Counted from the first letter of the stretch, positions 9,064 through 17,713 are shown. The stretch is 64,000 nt of DNA from Viridibacillus sp050278625 (GCF_050278625.1 NZ_JBNNTI010000001.1:372001-436000), one strand, 5' to 3'. Numbers and translations are program-made. The notes: generated from the sequence alone by a model not told the origin.

Positions 9064-9354
9064 TTATTTAGAATTTTCATAATTTTTATCTAAATGATAA
9101 ATAAACGCAAATACCTCAGCAACCGCCTGATAAAGTTCCTCAGGAATCGACTCATTTAAATCTAGCTGTCCCAATAATTGGACAAGGGTTGGATCTTCTT
9201 GAATAGGAATATCATTATCTTTTGCCTGTTCTAAAATATTTTCTGCTATTTTCCCTTTACCCTTCGCAATCACTTTTGGGGCTTCAAACCCATTTGGATT
9301 AAAGGAAAGAGCAACAGCTTCTTTGCGTTCATGTGACTGTTTTTCTTCAATCAT
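9064..9354 (-). CDS. ylqH: FlhB C-terminal-domain-like protein (YlqH family)
   Basis: This 96-aa protein resembles the cytoplasmic C-terminal domain of the flagellar export protein FlhB without the membrane part (AVALSFNPNGFEAPKVIAKGKG, then a helical region with DNDIPIQEDPTLVQLL). FlhB self-cleaves at NPTH; here the aligned motif is NPNG, so autocleavage is not expected. Its ATG overlaps the ylqG stop by four bases (ATGA), implying translational coupling. The pairing with a FliK-like partner suggests a function linked to export, but none is established for this family. Confidence 0.82.
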   Translation of the reverse strand: MIEEKQSHERKEAVALSFNPNGFEAPKVIAKGKGKIAENILEQAKDNDIPIQEDPTLVQLLGQLDLNESIPEELYQAVAEVFAFIYHLDKNYENSK

Positions 9355-11465
9355 ATGCGAATATCAACTCCCCCGTTATCATCCTTTGAGTTTTTTGCAG
9401 TTAGCGTTGATTTCATCGGTTGATTTTCTGCGAATTTTTTCATAAAGACACCAGATAATTGATAATCATGAGATAATAATCCTTTTTTTAACGCATTTTT
9501 AAGAGGCTCTGCTAATTCTTTCAACTGATTTTTCTCGTTATAAATAGTTACTGTGACGACGCGACTCTGAACCTGCATATCAATTACCGTTTCTTGTAGA
9601 GAATTCAATTGCAAATAGAATAAAACCCTCGCATAATCTGCGTCAATTTTACCATCGTCCTTCATACGGCCATTCCATTGTAACGTGGCATCTGTTTTAC
9701 GCCCAAAAAACTCCAAAGGAATTTGCATGATTATTTGATGTTGTGGTCCATTTTCTCCAGATAAGTATTGCATTCCATTCATACGCGCAACAATTTGCTC
9801 AGCCACAGCTTTTGTAGTATCTGAAGCTGATGGATCTTGTAGTAATGATAATAACTGCGGTTTCAATTGCCCAGCAAGCTGCTGAATATCCGCTGTTTTA
9901 TTAAGTAATTTTGCTTCATAGCTTAATCCTAGATGTTGCAAAGTTTGTTTCATAGCTGATTCTAAAGCTTTACTATCTATTGCATTATGAACATTCTGCT
10001 CAGCTTGTGATACTAATTGCTGAATGAAAGGCTCTGCTGATTTACTTGCGATTTGTGTTAATTCTCTAAGTTTCATATCATCCGTTGCATTAGCCACATT
10101 CATTAATGTCATTAAATGTTGTTTGGCTGTTATATTTTGTTCATCGGTTTTGAAGGGCTGTTGCTCAGCTATTTGGCTAAATACTTTCATAAGTTGACCA
10201 TGTAATTCCTTAACTAAGACTTGCATAGATTGCTGTGTACTATTTGCAAGGGTATTAATAAGCGCTTCTTTCTGTGGTGCTGACATTAAACTTTGTGATT
10301 CAATTGATCCTTTTAGCTGTGCAATGAACTCTGGCATGTCCTTTTGACTACCAGGCTGAATATTTTGCAGTAATTGCGTCGTAGAAGGTTCTGTAAAGTG
10401 TGTTTGACTCATTCTCCCTAATTGTCCCTGAACATCCTTCACAAGCGTTTGTAACGTCTGCTGTGAAGTTTGACCAGCATTGAATTTAGTCAAAATCTGT
10501 TGCAGTTCTGCTTTTTGTGTATCTGTCAAATTATCATTTTTCGTAATGGCAGTTTGTAATTGCTGAATTAGTACCACTGCTTCTTTTGGTGTTGCCATTT
10601 GTATTTGTTGTAATAATTGTCCTAGTGAGTTGAAATTTGATACAGATGGCCCTTGCATAGCATTAGTCGTCCAGTTAAAAATATTGGCGTTTTTCGGTAA
10701 TATACCCACTTCTTTTAGCATTTGGATTAAAATGTTCTTATCAGTCGGTGATGCATTTGCGTCTGTTAGAGATTGAATAATTTTCGCTAAAATTGCACCA
10801 CCTGTTTCAGTTTCAAATGGTTTAGCTAGCAATTGAAGTTGTTGTAGCAATTTCTCACGAACAGCTGGCGATAAAGATGTATCCTGTTGTAATAGTTGCC
10901 GTAAAGCATCTAACGTTTGAGTGAAACCTTCTTTCATCCCACCTTGTATTAGCGCTTGGAATGTGTCTTGTTGCATAGGCATTTTTAAGTCAATTATTTT
11001 TTGCAAGGCTTGTAAGGCATCTTTCATCGTAATACCCGCAGGTAATTGTTTTACTAACTGTTCTGCTTGCGTTAGCTGTTCTTTAGACATCGGTACGTTT
11101 TCTTTTAAGAAATAGGCAGCAATTTGTTGCATTTCGGATGTTTTCGGAAGTTGCATAGAATCTAATAATTGATTAATTTGTTGTGTTAATGTACCTGTTT
11201 GATTGATTGGGCCAGATACGACTTTCAGTTGTAAGTCCGGCTCTATGCCAGTGACTTGAAAATAATGTGCATTGCCAGCTTGCATTGGCACTTCTAACTT
11301 TGCCATAAAACGATGCCCACCCAACTGTACCTCTGCTTGGTTGTCAGGAAAAAGCTGTTTAATCGTGCCGTGAAATACTTGACCTTGTTTTAAGGCCACT
11401 GGCTGTTGTGTATTTATACTTTGATTTTGTTGCATTTGTATGGACGAAAACGAAGTATAAGCCAA
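9351..11465 (-). CDS. ylqG: Large Gln-rich protein with FliK-like C-terminus (YlqG-like)
   Basis: A 704-aa protein without signal peptide or membrane segment. Residues about 20-95 form a small beta-rich domain (GQVFHGTIKQLFPDNQAEVQL). The middle (about 100-570) is Gln- and Leu-rich and predicted helical, with many QQ pairs. The last 120 residues resemble the hook-length-control domain of FliK (IPLEFFGRKTDATLQWNG, ALKKGLLSHDYQLSGVFM). It starts with TTG; the rnhB stop is 4 bases upstream and an AAGGGTG site lies within the rnhB end. It is coupled to ylqH by overlap. The FliK/FlhB pairing mirrors partners that switch export specificity in flagella, but this pair lies outside a flagellar cluster. 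The repetitive helical middle is probably fast-evolving. Confidence 0.75.
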   Translation of the reverse strand: MAYTSFSSIQMQQNQSINTQQPVALKQGQVFHGTIKQLFPDNQAEVQLGGHRFMAKLEVPMQAGNAHYFQVTGIEPDLQLKVVSGPINQTGTLTQQINQLLDSMQLPKTSEMQQIAAYFLKENVPMSKEQLTQAEQLVKQLPAGITMKDALQALQKIIDLKMPMQQDTFQALIQGGMKEGFTQTLDALRQLLQQDTSLSPAVREKLLQQLQLLAKPFETETGGAILAKIIQSLTDANASPTDKNILIQMLKEVGILPKNANIFNWTTNAMQGPSVSNFNSLGQLLQQIQMATPKEAVVLIQQLQTAITKNDNLTDTQKAELQQILTKFNAGQTSQQTLQTLVKDVQGQLGRMSQTHFTEPSTTQLLQNIQPGSQKDMPEFIAQLKGSIESQSLMSAPQKEALINTLANSTQQSMQVLVKELHGQLMKVFSQIAEQQPFKTDEQNITAKQHLMTLMNVANATDDMKLRELTQIASKSAEPFIQQLVSQAEQNVHNAIDSKALESAMKQTLQHLGLSYEAKLLNKTADIQQLAGQLKPQLLSLLQDPSASDTTKAVAEQIVARMNGMQYLSGENGPQHQIIMQIPLEFFGRKTDATLQWNGRMKDDGKIDADYARVLFYLQLNSLQETVIDMQVQSRVVTVTIYNEKNQLKELAEPLKNALKKGLLSHDYQLSGVFMKKFAENQPMKSTLTAKNSKDDNGGVDIRI

Positions 11466-11471
11466 TACTCT

Positions 11472-12245
11472 TCACCCTTTCTCAAGAATCATTGATTTGA
11501 TTGGTTCAAATGTTGTTCTATGAATGTCTGTAGGTCCAAATTCACGTAAAGCTTCTAGATGTTGTTTTGTACCGTAACCCGCATGTTGCGCAAAACCGTA
11601 TTGCGGGTATTTAGCATCCATTTCTTCCATGTAGTAATCACGTGCAGTTTTCGCCAATATAGAAGCAGCTGCGATAGCTAAGCTTTTAGCATCACCTTTA
11701 ATGATGGAATCTTGAGGAATATCAATTGGCAAAGTCATTGCATCTGCTAAAACAAAATCAGGTTTCACTTGTAGCGTTTCTATAGAGGCCTTCATGGACT
11801 GTTTTGTCGCTTCGTAAATATTGAGGTTATCAATTACTTCTGCAGACTGAAAATGAATAGAAGTCGTGATAGCACATTCCATAATTTTCGCAATAAATGA
11901 CTCTCTTGTTTCTTTCGATAACTGTTTGGAATCATTTAATCCAACAAGCTCTGGGCAATCATTTGGTAAAATAACCGCTGCGGTAACAACAGGACCCGCT
12001 AATGGACCCCTACCTGCTTCATCTGTACCTGCAATATAGGCAGATGGATGAGTACGATAAGAGTTATCAAATTGTAGTTTCTCTTGATGCTCGGCTAATA
12101 GTTTGTCTAGCTTCGCTTTTTTTCTAAGCCATTGTTGCCACACTTTTTGTACACCCAAGCGTTCATCCGCTTCTACCTCCGCCATCCAAGATTGGTATTG
12201 CTGCTCATTATTTAATACTTCTTTAATGTCTTTTATTGTTTTCAA
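11472..12245 (-). CDS. rnhB: Ribonuclease HII
   Basis: RNase HII removes ribonucleotides and RNA primers from DNA duplexes. The 257 aa contain an N-terminal helical extension found in Bacillus RnhB and the catalytic domain: GTDEAGRGPLAGPVV with Asp75/Glu76, Asp168 in LADAMTLP and Asp185 in IKGDAKS. The start codon is TTG at 12243-12245, with GGGAG eight bases upstream; no better start is near. A weak TATAAA lies upstream in the gap after the rbgA terminator, so a separate promoter is likely but not clear. Confidence 0.95.
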   Translation of the reverse strand: MKTIKDIKEVLNNEQQYQSWMAEVEADERLGVQKVWQQWLRKKAKLDKLLAEHQEKLQFDNSYRTHPSAYIAGTDEAGRGPLAGPVVTAAVILPNDCPELVGLNDSKQLSKETRESFIAKIMECAITTSIHFQSAEVIDNLNIYEATKQSMKASIETLQVKPDFVLADAMTLPIDIPQDSIIKGDAKSLAIAAASILAKTARDYYMEEMDAKYPQYGFAQHAGYGTKQHLEALREFGPTDIHRTTFEPIKSMILEKG

Positions 12246-12303
12246 AACTAGAACTCCCTTTTGTATCTATTTATACTATCGGCACTATTGCTAAAAAATC
12301 TAG

Positions 12304-12338
12304 AAAAAAACCTTTTTCACCATAAGGTAAAAAAGGTT
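12304..12338 (-). terminator. Intrinsic terminator after rbgA
   Basis: AACCTTTTTTACC and GGTGAAAAAGGTT form a 13-bp stem with one G-U pair and a 4-base loop, followed by a T-run on the minus strand. It starts 6 bases after the rbgA stop. Confidence 0.88.
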
Positions 12339-12343
12339 CTTTT

Positions 12344-13204
12344 TTATTCTTCGATTATATCTTCTACAAAGTCGAATGTCAGCTTACCTAATTGCTGATT
12401 ACGAATATCTCGTACAATTAGTTCAGCAACTTGGTCGTAGTCAATTTCACCGCCTGTTGTATATACTCTACGTAATTGACCGATATGATTATATGTCTCT
12501 ACAAGATCTTCGCTGACTTCTGAAAATTTATAACGCTCTTCCATACGACCTTTATAATGCTTACTCAAGAAGTTTAACCCGTATACAGCTAGGTCGTCCA
12601 TATTTGTAATGGTATCTTTGATAGCACCAGTTAAGGCAAGCTTATAGCCTACTTCTTGATCTTCGAATTTCGGCCATAGAATTCCTGGTGTATCTAATAG
12701 TTCAAGTTCTTTGCCAAATTTAATCCACTGTTGCGATTTTGTTACACCAGGTGTATTGCCTGTTTTAGCAATATTCTTTTTGGCAAGTCGATTAATCAAT
12801 GTCGATTTCCCTACGTTCGGTATACCCACAATCATCGCACGAATTGCACGTGGTTTCATACCTTTTGAGCGCATACGATCCCATTTCTCAGCTAATAACT
12901 CTTGTGCAGCTTTTGTTACTTTGTTAAGTCCCTTACCATCTAATGAATTAATAGCTACAGCACGGTGCCCTTTTGATTCAAAATAATCTATCCATTTACG
13001 TGTTTGAACTTCATCAGCCATATCCGCTTTGTTCAAAATAAGTAAACGTGTTTTTTGATGAATTACTTCATCTAGCATTGGATTTCTTGAAGATAATGGC
13101 AAGCGTGCATCAATCAATTCAAAAATAATATCAACCAATTTCAGTTTTTCAGTTACTTCACGACGAGCCTTCGCCATATGTCCCGGAAACCATTGAATGG
13201 TCAT
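12344..13204 (-). CDS. rbgA: Ribosome biogenesis GTPase A, 50S assembly factor
   Basis: RbgA drives late 50S subunit maturation. The 286 aa show the circularly permuted GTPase order: G4 motif NKAD near residue 58, then the P-loop GIPNVGKST and DTPG, followed by the C-terminal RNA-binding domain. The N-terminus MTIQWFPGHMAKARREV is diagnostic. ATG 13204 is preferred over the upstream GTG at 13213, which overlaps the AGGAG ribosome site. It follows lepB by 18 bases. Confidence 0.97.
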   Translation of the reverse strand: MTIQWFPGHMAKARREVTEKLKLVDIIFELIDARLPLSSRNPMLDEVIHQKTRLLILNKADMADEVQTRKWIDYFESKGHRAVAINSLDGKGLNKVTKAAQELLAEKWDRMRSKGMKPRAIRAMIVGIPNVGKSTLINRLAKKNIAKTGNTPGVTKSQQWIKFGKELELLDTPGILWPKFEDQEVGYKLALTGAIKDTITNMDDLAVYGLNFLSKHYKGRMEERYKFSEVSEDLVETYNHIGQLRRVYTTGGEIDYDQVAELIVRDIRNQQLGKLTFDFVEDIIEE

Positions 13205-13222
13205 TTGTTTCACTCCTATTCG

Positions 13223-13786
13223 TTATTTCACGGTACCAATTTGATCATAAGGCCAAAAAACAATACTTGTTTTACCGATAATTTCATCTACTGATACAAC
13301 CCCAATGACACGACTATCTTTACTATAACGACGATTATCTCCCATTACAAAAACATAACCATCTGGAATTTTATCCAGCTGTTCGATATCCGCAAGTGTA
13401 AAGTCTTCAGTTAATGTACCTTCATCTGTAAGTTCATCTTTATATTGTTGTAAGTAAGGCTCCGCAATTGCCTTGCCATTGATATAAAGCTGATCATTTT
13501 TATATTTTAGCTGATCTCCTGGTAAACCAATAATACGTTTAATATAATCTTTCTTTTCCGGTGCGTGGAATACAACTATATCAAAACGGTGCAAGTCACC
13601 GATTTTATAGCCAATCTTATTTACAATCATGCGGTCGCCATTTTCAAGGGTTGGCATCATAGAGTCGCCATCTACTACAATAGGAGTGAATAAAAAATAA
13701 CGGATAATTGCAGCTAATGCAAAAGCAATGACTAATGCCTTTGTCCATTCCCATAACTCATTTTTCTCTTTTTTTGTTTTTTCCAT
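13223..13786 (-). CDS. lepB: Type I signal peptidase
   Basis: Membrane-bound peptidase that removes signal peptides on the outer face of the cytoplasmic membrane. The 187 aa have one N-terminal membrane segment (about residues 16-33), the catalytic Ser42 in GDSMMPTL and the general-base Lys83 in YIKRIIGLPGD, plus the C-terminal MGDNRRYSKDSR box: the Ser/Lys dyad of the short SipS type. ATG 13786 is chosen for the GGGGG site 8 bases upstream; the frame stays open to 13825. It sits between the rplS terminator and rbgA. A weak TACAAT -10 lies just upstream. Confidence 0.95.
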   Translation of the reverse strand: MEKTKKEKNELWEWTKALVIAFALAAIIRYFLFTPIVVDGDSMMPTLENGDRMIVNKIGYKIGDLHRFDIVVFHAPEKKDYIKRIIGLPGDQLKYKNDQLYINGKAIAEPYLQQYKDELTDEGTLTEDFTLADIEQLDKIPDGYVFVMGDNRRYSKDSRVIGVVSVDEIIGKTSIVFWPYDQIGTVK

Positions 13787-13843
13787 TTCGATGTCCCCCT
13801 TGACTATTCTGTTCTTATTGTACAAGGATTTATCATTTCAAGC

Positions 13844-13876
13844 AAAAAGAAAGAGAGCTTGTAAAACAAGCTCTCT
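13844..13876 (-). terminator. Intrinsic terminator after rplS
   Basis: AGAGAGCTTGT and ACAAGCTCTCT form a perfect 11-bp stem with a 3-base loop, followed on the minus strand by TTCTTTTTG. Confidence 0.9.
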
Positions 13877-13894
13877 CTTCGGCAAAAAAATGTA

Positions 13895-14239
13895 TTATCG
13901 AATTTCTTTAATACGAGCCGCTTTACCGCGTAAGTTACGTAGGTAGTATAATTTAGCGCGACGTACTTTACCGCGACGTACTACTTGTAAGTTAGCGATT
14001 TTTGGAGTGTTAACTGGGAACGTACGCTCAACACCTACGCCGTAAGAAATTTTACGAACTGTGAAAGTTTCGCTAATACCGCCACCACGACGTTTAATAA
14101 CTACTCCTTCGTATACTTGAATACGTTCGCGAGTTCCTTCGACTACTTTAACGTCGATTTTTACAGTATCTCCAGCGCGGAACGCAGGAATGTCTGTGCG
14201 AAGTTGTTCTTTAGTGATTTCTGTAATGATGTTTGACAT
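13895..14239 (-). CDS. rplS: 50S ribosomal protein L19
   Basis: L19 sits at the subunit interface of the 50S particle. The 114 aa match throughout (FRAGDTVKIDVKVVEG, VYEGVVIKRRGGG, RVERTFPVNTPKI-like region, RGKVRRAKLYYLR). AAGGAG lies 8 bases upstream of the ATG. The gene has its own promoter and a structured leader between trmD and its start, and its own terminator, so it is largely transcribed alone. Confidence 0.97.
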   Translation of the reverse strand: MSNIITEITKEQLRTDIPAFRAGDTVKIDVKVVEGTRERIQVYEGVVIKRRGGGISETFTVRKISYGVGVERTFPVNTPKIANLQVVRRGKVRRAKLYYLRNLRGKAARIKEIR

Positions 14240-14244
14240 TATTT

Positions 14245-14325
14245 TCTCTCCTTAGACAGATGTTCTTGTAACTCTTCTTGATGAAACAGCGGAACACCGT
14301 AATTCGGCATTTCTCATAGAAATGC
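14245..14325 (-). ncRNA. L19-type ribosomal-protein leader of rplS
   Basis: Between promoter and rplS the minus strand has a 7-bp hairpin (GCATTTC, loop TATGA, GAAATGC, 14307-14325) followed by CGAATTACGGTGTTCCGCTG and TTTCATCAAGAAGAGTTAC. This arrangement matches my memory of the L19 leader of low-GC Gram-positives, thought to bind L19 for autogenous control. Boundaries are approximate. Confidence 0.65.
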
Positions 14326-14332
14326 ATTTTAA

Positions 14333-14361
14333 ATATTATCATAAATTGCGTTACTGTGCAA
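14333..14361 (-). promoter_or_regulatory. Promoter for rplS
   Basis: The minus strand reads TTGCAC, 17 bases, TAATAT, with a TGA just before the -10 giving an extended -10. It lies in the gap just after the trmD stop. Confidence 0.6.
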
Positions 14362-14364
14362 TAA

Positions 14365-15099
14365 TTATTTACCCGATTTCAATATATTCAAGTATTTTTG
14401 TTGCTTTGGATTTAACTCCATTTTATCAAGCAGATCCGGGCGTCTCTCAAACGTTCTTTTAATAGATTGTTGCTCACGCCATTCGTCAATTTTCGCATGG
14501 TTACCAGAAAGTAAAACATCCGGTACTCTCATACCACGGAATTCAGCAGGACGAGTATAATGTGGGTGCTCTAGTAAACCGGTTGAAAAAGAATCCAATA
14601 CTGGTGAATCGTTATTTCCTAAAACTCCAGGCAATAGACGAACGACACTATCAATCACTGTCATCGCCCCCAACTCACCGCCTGTTAAGACATAATCCCC
14701 AATAGAAATTTCATCCGTTACAAGATGCTGTCGAATTCGCTCATCATAACCTTCATAATGACCACAAAGGAAGATCAAGTCTTCCTCTTGCGCTAATTCC
14801 TCTGCTTTAGCTTGTGTATAGCGTTCTCCTTGTGGACACATCAAAATGATACGCGGCTTTTTACCTTCGCTTACAAGCGCTTCTACGGCGTTAAAAAGGG
14901 GTTCCGGCTTTAATATCATACCTGCTCCACCGCCGTACGGATAATCGTCCACTTGGTTGTGCTTGTTAATCGAAAATTCGCGAAAATCTGTTACACCTAA
15001 CGTAACGGCCCCTTTTTCTTGAGCCTTTTTTAAAATAGAAGAACCAAATACGCCTTCAAACATATTAGGGAATAGCGATAGTACTTGGATATTCATCAT
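14365..15099 (-). CDS. trmD: tRNA (guanine-N1-)-methyltransferase TrmD
   Basis: TrmD makes m1G37 in tRNAs reading CNN codons, preventing +1 frameshifts, using SAM. The 244 aa carry the SPOUT trefoil-knot segments LCGHYEGYDER, GDYVLTGGELGAM and LLSGNHAKIDEWR. The first ATG overlaps the rimM stop by four bases (ATGA), implying coupling. A second ATG follows immediately and could be used instead. Confidence 0.97.
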   Translation of the reverse strand: MMNIQVLSLFPNMFEGVFGSSILKKAQEKGAVTLGVTDFREFSINKHNQVDDYPYGGGAGMILKPEPLFNAVEALVSEGKKPRIILMCPQGERYTQAKAEELAQEEDLIFLCGHYEGYDERIRQHLVTDEISIGDYVLTGGELGAMTVIDSVVRLLPGVLGNNDSPVLDSFSTGLLEHPHYTRPAEFRGMRVPDVLLSGNHAKIDEWREQQSIKRTFERRPDLLDKMELNPKQQKYLNILKSGK

Positions 15100-15611
15100 G
15101 ATAACAAACCATCCATGACATGAATGATGATTTTCTTCTCATCAACATCGATTTCTTTAATGACGTCGTCTATTACCGGAATATACTGATCCTTACCATT
15201 GACACCTTTTAGTGTCCAAACATCATTGGCACCAGTTTCGAAAATTTCTTTTACTTGTCCAATTTCTGTACCTTCTTCATCAAAAACAGTACAGCCAATG
15301 ATTTCATGGTAATAGTATTCATCATCTTCTAATTCACTTAGTTGCTTTTCAGATACTTTTAAAATACCGTCACGGAAGTCTTCTACATCATTAATATTTG
15401 GATATCCCTCAAATGATAGTAGAATAAAATTTTTATGAGCACGTGCTGATGCGATTGTTAGTCTTAATGGTTTTTTAGAATCTTTTTTAAAAAGTGCAAT
15501 TTGTTCTCCTACTACATAGCGTTCTTCAGGGAAGTCCGTTTGTGAGATAACACGCACCTCACCTCTTATACCATGTGTATTAACGATTTTACCTACGTTA
15601 TACCATTCCAT
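15096..15611 (-). CDS. rimM: Ribosome maturation factor RimM
   Basis: RimM assists 30S head assembly and binds S19. The 171 aa have the N-terminal RimM beta-barrel (VGKIVNTHGIRGEVRV) and the C-terminal PRC-barrel (YYHEIIGCTVFDEEG, VWTLKGVNGKDQYIPVID). AGAGGTG precedes the ATG. Coupled to trmD. The Bacillus gene ylqD, usually between khpA and rimM, is absent here; a terminator takes its place. Confidence 0.95.
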   Translation of the reverse strand: MEWYNVGKIVNTHGIRGEVRVISQTDFPEERYVVGEQIALFKKDSKKPLRLTIASARAHKNFILLSFEGYPNINDVEDFRDGILKVSEKQLSELEDDEYYYHEIIGCTVFDEEGTEIGQVKEIFETGANDVWTLKGVNGKDQYIPVIDDVIKEIDVDEKKIIIHVMDGLLS

Positions 15612-15654
15612 CTAAATCACCTCTTTATAAATATGTGAACATCCTTAATACATT

Positions 15655-15660
15655 ATTATA
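15655..15660 (-). promoter_or_regulatory. Possible -10 element for rimM-trmD
   Basis: A perfect TATAAT on the minus strand between the khpA terminator and rimM. No convincing -35 at the proper distance, so the call rests on the -10 and on position. Confidence 0.4.
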
Positions 15661-15685
15661 GGATGAATTTGATTTTAATCGTAAC

Positions 15686-15718
15686 AAAAAAGGAAGGAAC
15701 AAAAGCTCCCTCCTTTTT
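15686..15718 (-). terminator. Intrinsic terminator after khpA
   Basis: AAGGAGGGAGC and GTTCCTTCCTT form an 11-bp stem with two G-U pairs and a TTTT loop, extended by A-T pairs and followed by a T-run on the minus strand. Confidence 0.85.
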
Positions 15719-15720
15719 GA

Positions 15721-15954
15721 CTAATCTAGAATATCGACATATGTCTTCTTCTTATGATGACTGCCCGCTGCTGAATAAACAATTGTACGCATTGCTTTTG
15801 CAACACGGCCCTGTTTACCAATTACTTTTCCCATATCACTAGGGTGAACAGAAAGTTTATATACAATTCGATTCGTACTCTCCTCGGTTGTAATATGAAC
15901 TTCTTCTGGATAATCGACTAAAGGTTTAACGATTGTTTCAATCAGCTGCTTCAT
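15721..15954 (-). CDS. khpA: KH-domain RNA-binding protein KhpA (YlqC)
   Basis: A 77-aa single KH-domain protein. The GxxG loop is visible as GKQG within DMGKVIGKQGRVAKAMR. KhpA pairs with KhpB (Jag) to bind RNAs and influences cell division and elongation in streptococci. It follows rpsP by 14 bases, and GGAGGTG precedes the ATG. Confidence 0.93.
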   Translation of the reverse strand: MKQLIETIVKPLVDYPEEVHITTEESTNRIVYKLSVHPSDMGKVIGKQGRVAKAMRTIVYSAAGSHHKKKTYVDILD

Positions 15955-15968
15955 GCTGTCACCTCCGA

Positions 15969-16241
15969 TTATTTACTCATTTTTGAGTTATGGAATTTTT
16001 CCATAATGCCTTGTGATGAGAACAAGTTACGTACTGTATCAGATGGTTTTGCACCATTTGCTAACCATGCTAATGCTTTTTCTTCATCAATCTTAACTTC
16101 TTCTGGAGTAGTTAAAGGATTGAATGTACCAATTGTTTCAATTGAGCGGCCGTCGCGTGGTGCGCGAGCGTCTGCTACTACAATACGATAGAAAGGAGCT
16201 TTTTTTGCCCCGATACGTTTTAAGCGAATTTTTACTGCCAT
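15969..16241 (-). CDS. rpsP: 30S ribosomal protein S16
   Basis: S16 is a primary 30S assembly protein. The 90 aa begin MAVKIRLKRIGAKKAPFYRI and include DARAPRDGRSIETIGTFNP. The frame is open to 16268, but ATG 16241 has GGAGGTG eight bases upstream and matches the conserved N-terminus. Its own promoter at 16279-16307 follows ffh. Confidence 0.97.
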   Translation of the reverse strand: MAVKIRLKRIGAKKAPFYRIVVADARAPRDGRSIETIGTFNPLTTPEEVKIDEEKALAWLANGAKPSDTVRNLFSSQGIMEKFHNSKMSK

Positions 16242-16278
16242 TTTAATTGCACCTCCGAATAGTTTCACACAAGATAGT

Positions 16279-16307
16279 ATAATAGCAAGCTTTGGATTGT
16301 TTGTAAA
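16279..16307 (-). promoter_or_regulatory. Promoter for rpsP-khpA
   Basis: The minus strand reads TTTACA, 17 bases, TATTAT, each five of six to consensus. It lies in the 104-base gap between ffh and rpsP. Confidence 0.72.
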
Positions 16308-16345
16308 GTGTTTTTTCTTAACACACTAATTTTTAGTTTGAAAAA

Positions 16346-17701
16346 TTATTTAAACAATGAATCTAAGCCAGGAAGTTTCATTTTTTTCTTCCCTTTTTGC
16401 GTCATACCCGTCATTTGTTTCATCATTTTCTTCATATCTTCAAATTGTTTTAAAAGTCGATTTATTTCTTGAACAGAGCAACCCGACCCTTTTGCAATTC
16501 GTTTTTTACGACTTGAGTTGATGATCTCAGGATTCGTTTTTTCAGCTGGAGTCATCGATAGAATAATGGCCTCTATATGACCAATTTGTTTATCATCGAT
16601 TTTCGCATTTTCTAAGCCTTTAATTTTATTGGCACCTGGAAGCATTTTTAAAATTTCATCCAAAGGTCCCATTTTTTTTACTTGGCTCATTTGATCTAAG
16701 AAATCATCGAAAGTAAAGCTCTGTGTTCTGAACTTTTCTTCCATTTCTTTTGCTTTTTCTTCGTCGACGTTCGCTTGCGCTTTCTCAATTAAAGACATCA
16801 TGTCTCCCATACCAAGAATACGAGAAGCCATACGTTCTGGATGGAATGGCTCTAAAGCATCCATTTTCTCACCCATACCGACAAATTTAATTGGTTTTTC
16901 TGTAACAGAGCGGATTGATAAAGCCGCACCACCACGTGTATCCCCATCTAACTTCGTTAGAACAACACCCGTAATACCTACTGCTTCATTGAAGCTATTA
17001 GCTACGTTTACAGCATCTTGACCTGTCATAGAATCGACAACTAAGAAGACTTCATCTGGTTCTCTTAATCCGCGAATATCTTTCAACTCTTGCATTAAGT
17101 TTTCATCAATATGAAGTCGACCTGCTGTATCAATTAATACGACATCATGATGCTCTTCTTTTGCGTGTTCCAGCGCTTGGCGGACAATATCCACCGGAGA
17201 TACTTCCGTACCAAGAGCAAATACTGGCAAAGATAACTGATCACCTAATGTTTGCAATTGCTTAATCGCTGCTGGACGATAGACATCCGCTGCTACAAGC
17301 AATGGTTTACGATTGTATTTTTTGCGTAAAACATTGGCAACTTTACCAGTAGTTGTTGTTTTACCGGCACCTTGTAAACCTACCATTAAGATAACAGTTG
17401 GTGGTTTTTGAGAGAACTTAATAGGACTTTGTTCTCCTCCCATTAATTCTGTCAGTTCATCTTTTACGATTTTAATAACTTGTTGACCGGGTGTTAGACT
17501 TTTCATGACGTCTTGACCGATTGCTCGTTCACTAACGCGCTTAATAAAAGATTTTACAACTTTTAAGTTAACGTCCGCTTCTATCAAGGCAAAACGGACT
17601 TCACGCATCATTTCTTTAACGTCTTGTTCCGTCACTTTCCCTTTGCCTTTAATCTTCGAAATCGTACCTTGGAGTCGCTCCGCTAATCCTTCAAATGCCA
17701 T
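16346..17701 (-). CDS. ffh: Signal recognition particle protein Ffh (SRP54)
   Basis: Ffh binds signal sequences and the SRP RNA and delivers ribosome-nascent chains to FtsY. The 451 aa show the N helical domain, GTPase motifs (GLQGAGKTTTTGK, DTAGRLHID, TKLDGDTRGG) and the Met-rich M domain (QMSQVKKMGPLDEILKMLPG, GSGCSVQEINRLLKQF). AGGAGG lies 8 bases before the ATG. Its partner gene ylxM is 12 bases upstream, and the receptor ftsY is in the preceding transcript. Confidence 0.97.
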   Translation of the reverse strand: MAFEGLAERLQGTISKIKGKGKVTEQDVKEMMREVRFALIEADVNLKVVKSFIKRVSERAIGQDVMKSLTPGQQVIKIVKDELTELMGGEQSPIKFSQKPPTVILMVGLQGAGKTTTTGKVANVLRKKYNRKPLLVAADVYRPAAIKQLQTLGDQLSLPVFALGTEVSPVDIVRQALEHAKEEHHDVVLIDTAGRLHIDENLMQELKDIRGLREPDEVFLVVDSMTGQDAVNVANSFNEAVGITGVVLTKLDGDTRGGAALSIRSVTEKPIKFVGMGEKMDALEPFHPERMASRILGMGDMMSLIEKAQANVDEEKAKEMEEKFRTQSFTFDDFLDQMSQVKKMGPLDEILKMLPGANKIKGLENAKIDDKQIGHIEAIILSMTPAEKTNPEIINSSRKKRIAKGSGCSVQEINRLLKQFEDMKKMMKQMTGMTQKGKKKMKLPGLDSLFK

Positions 17702-17713
17702 GCATGCCGCCTC

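Noticed and set aside
15655..15718. Possible ylqD gene between khpA and rimM
   Set aside because: The gap is only about 110 bases and is filled by a terminator and a -10 element.
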